Assembly: GCF_964340395.1 (NCBI RefSeq)
Contig: NC_135570.1
Coordinates: 10,470,822-10,534,821 of the forward strand
Source of the DNA: Glandiceps talaboti
Taxonomy: Eukaryota; Hemichordata; Enteropneusta; Spengelidae
Direction of reading: 5' to 3'
DNA length: 64,000 nucleotides
Position 1 is the first letter of the stretch, and each line of letters begins with the position of its first letter. Below, one piece after another: positions 49,264-64,000 of the stretch. Position numbers and translations under genes: made by a program. The notes below the pieces were generated by a model. The model was not told the DNA's origin and made no database searches. It saw only the letters and a program-made list of their open reading frames with translations.

Positions 49264-64000
<14,737 letters not shown>

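Overview
The window is eukaryotic nuclear DNA. It is AT-rich, with interrupted genes, GT-AG introns of 0.1-2.4 kb, abundant microsatellites and many short inverted-repeat elements. The protein evidence points to a bilaterian animal, most likely a marine invertebrate. A ZMIZ1/2 orthologue plus a gene combining mucin WxxW and SEA domains would fit an invertebrate deuterostome such as a hemichordate or lancelet, but the phylum is an inference and is not proven. There are no operons, CRISPR arrays or bacterial features.

Two genes can be read exon by exon, both on the minus strand. Gene 1 (about 18.25-11.17 kb) has six coding exons and encodes a predicted 308-residue type I membrane protein: signal peptide, WxxW-type cysteine-rich domain, SEA-like domain, short Pro/Glu linker, one transmembrane helix and a short basic/Gly-Ala tail. 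I do not recognise it as a named gene. Gene 2 (from beyond 64.0 kb down to 49.264 kb) is the 3' part of a ZMIZ1/ZMIZ2 (Zimp10/Zimp7; fly tonalli) orthologue. Sixteen coding exons give 988 residues to the stop codon; the N-terminal exons lie beyond the right edge. It keeps the Ala/Thr tract, Pro/Gln-rich linkers, the PIAS-like domain with SP-RING/MIZ zinc finger, and the C-terminal acidic activation motif. One normally conserved SP-RING residue is Asp here instead of Cys.

Layout: 1-11 kb is non-coding, CpG-poor DNA with several tandem and fold-back repeats. 11.2-18.25 kb is the WxxW/SEA gene. 18.3-21.8 kb is a cluster of fold-back and PIF/Harbinger-like elements. 21.8-34.6 kb is visibly richer in CpG and holds only weak ORFs and hairpins. 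34.6-35.9 kb carries two copies of another inverted-repeat element. 37-47.5 kb has two exon-like segments on the plus strand that flank a 6.8 kb, 48-bp-unit minisatellite (38.1-44.9 kb), which contains a near-identical 2.2 kb higher-order duplication. 45-49.3 kb is probable ZMIZ 3' UTR and downstream flank. 49.3-64 kb is ZMIZ.

The minisatellite unit is a multiple of three and lacks stops in several frames on both strands. It therefore generates long spurious ORFs that should not be taken as proteins.
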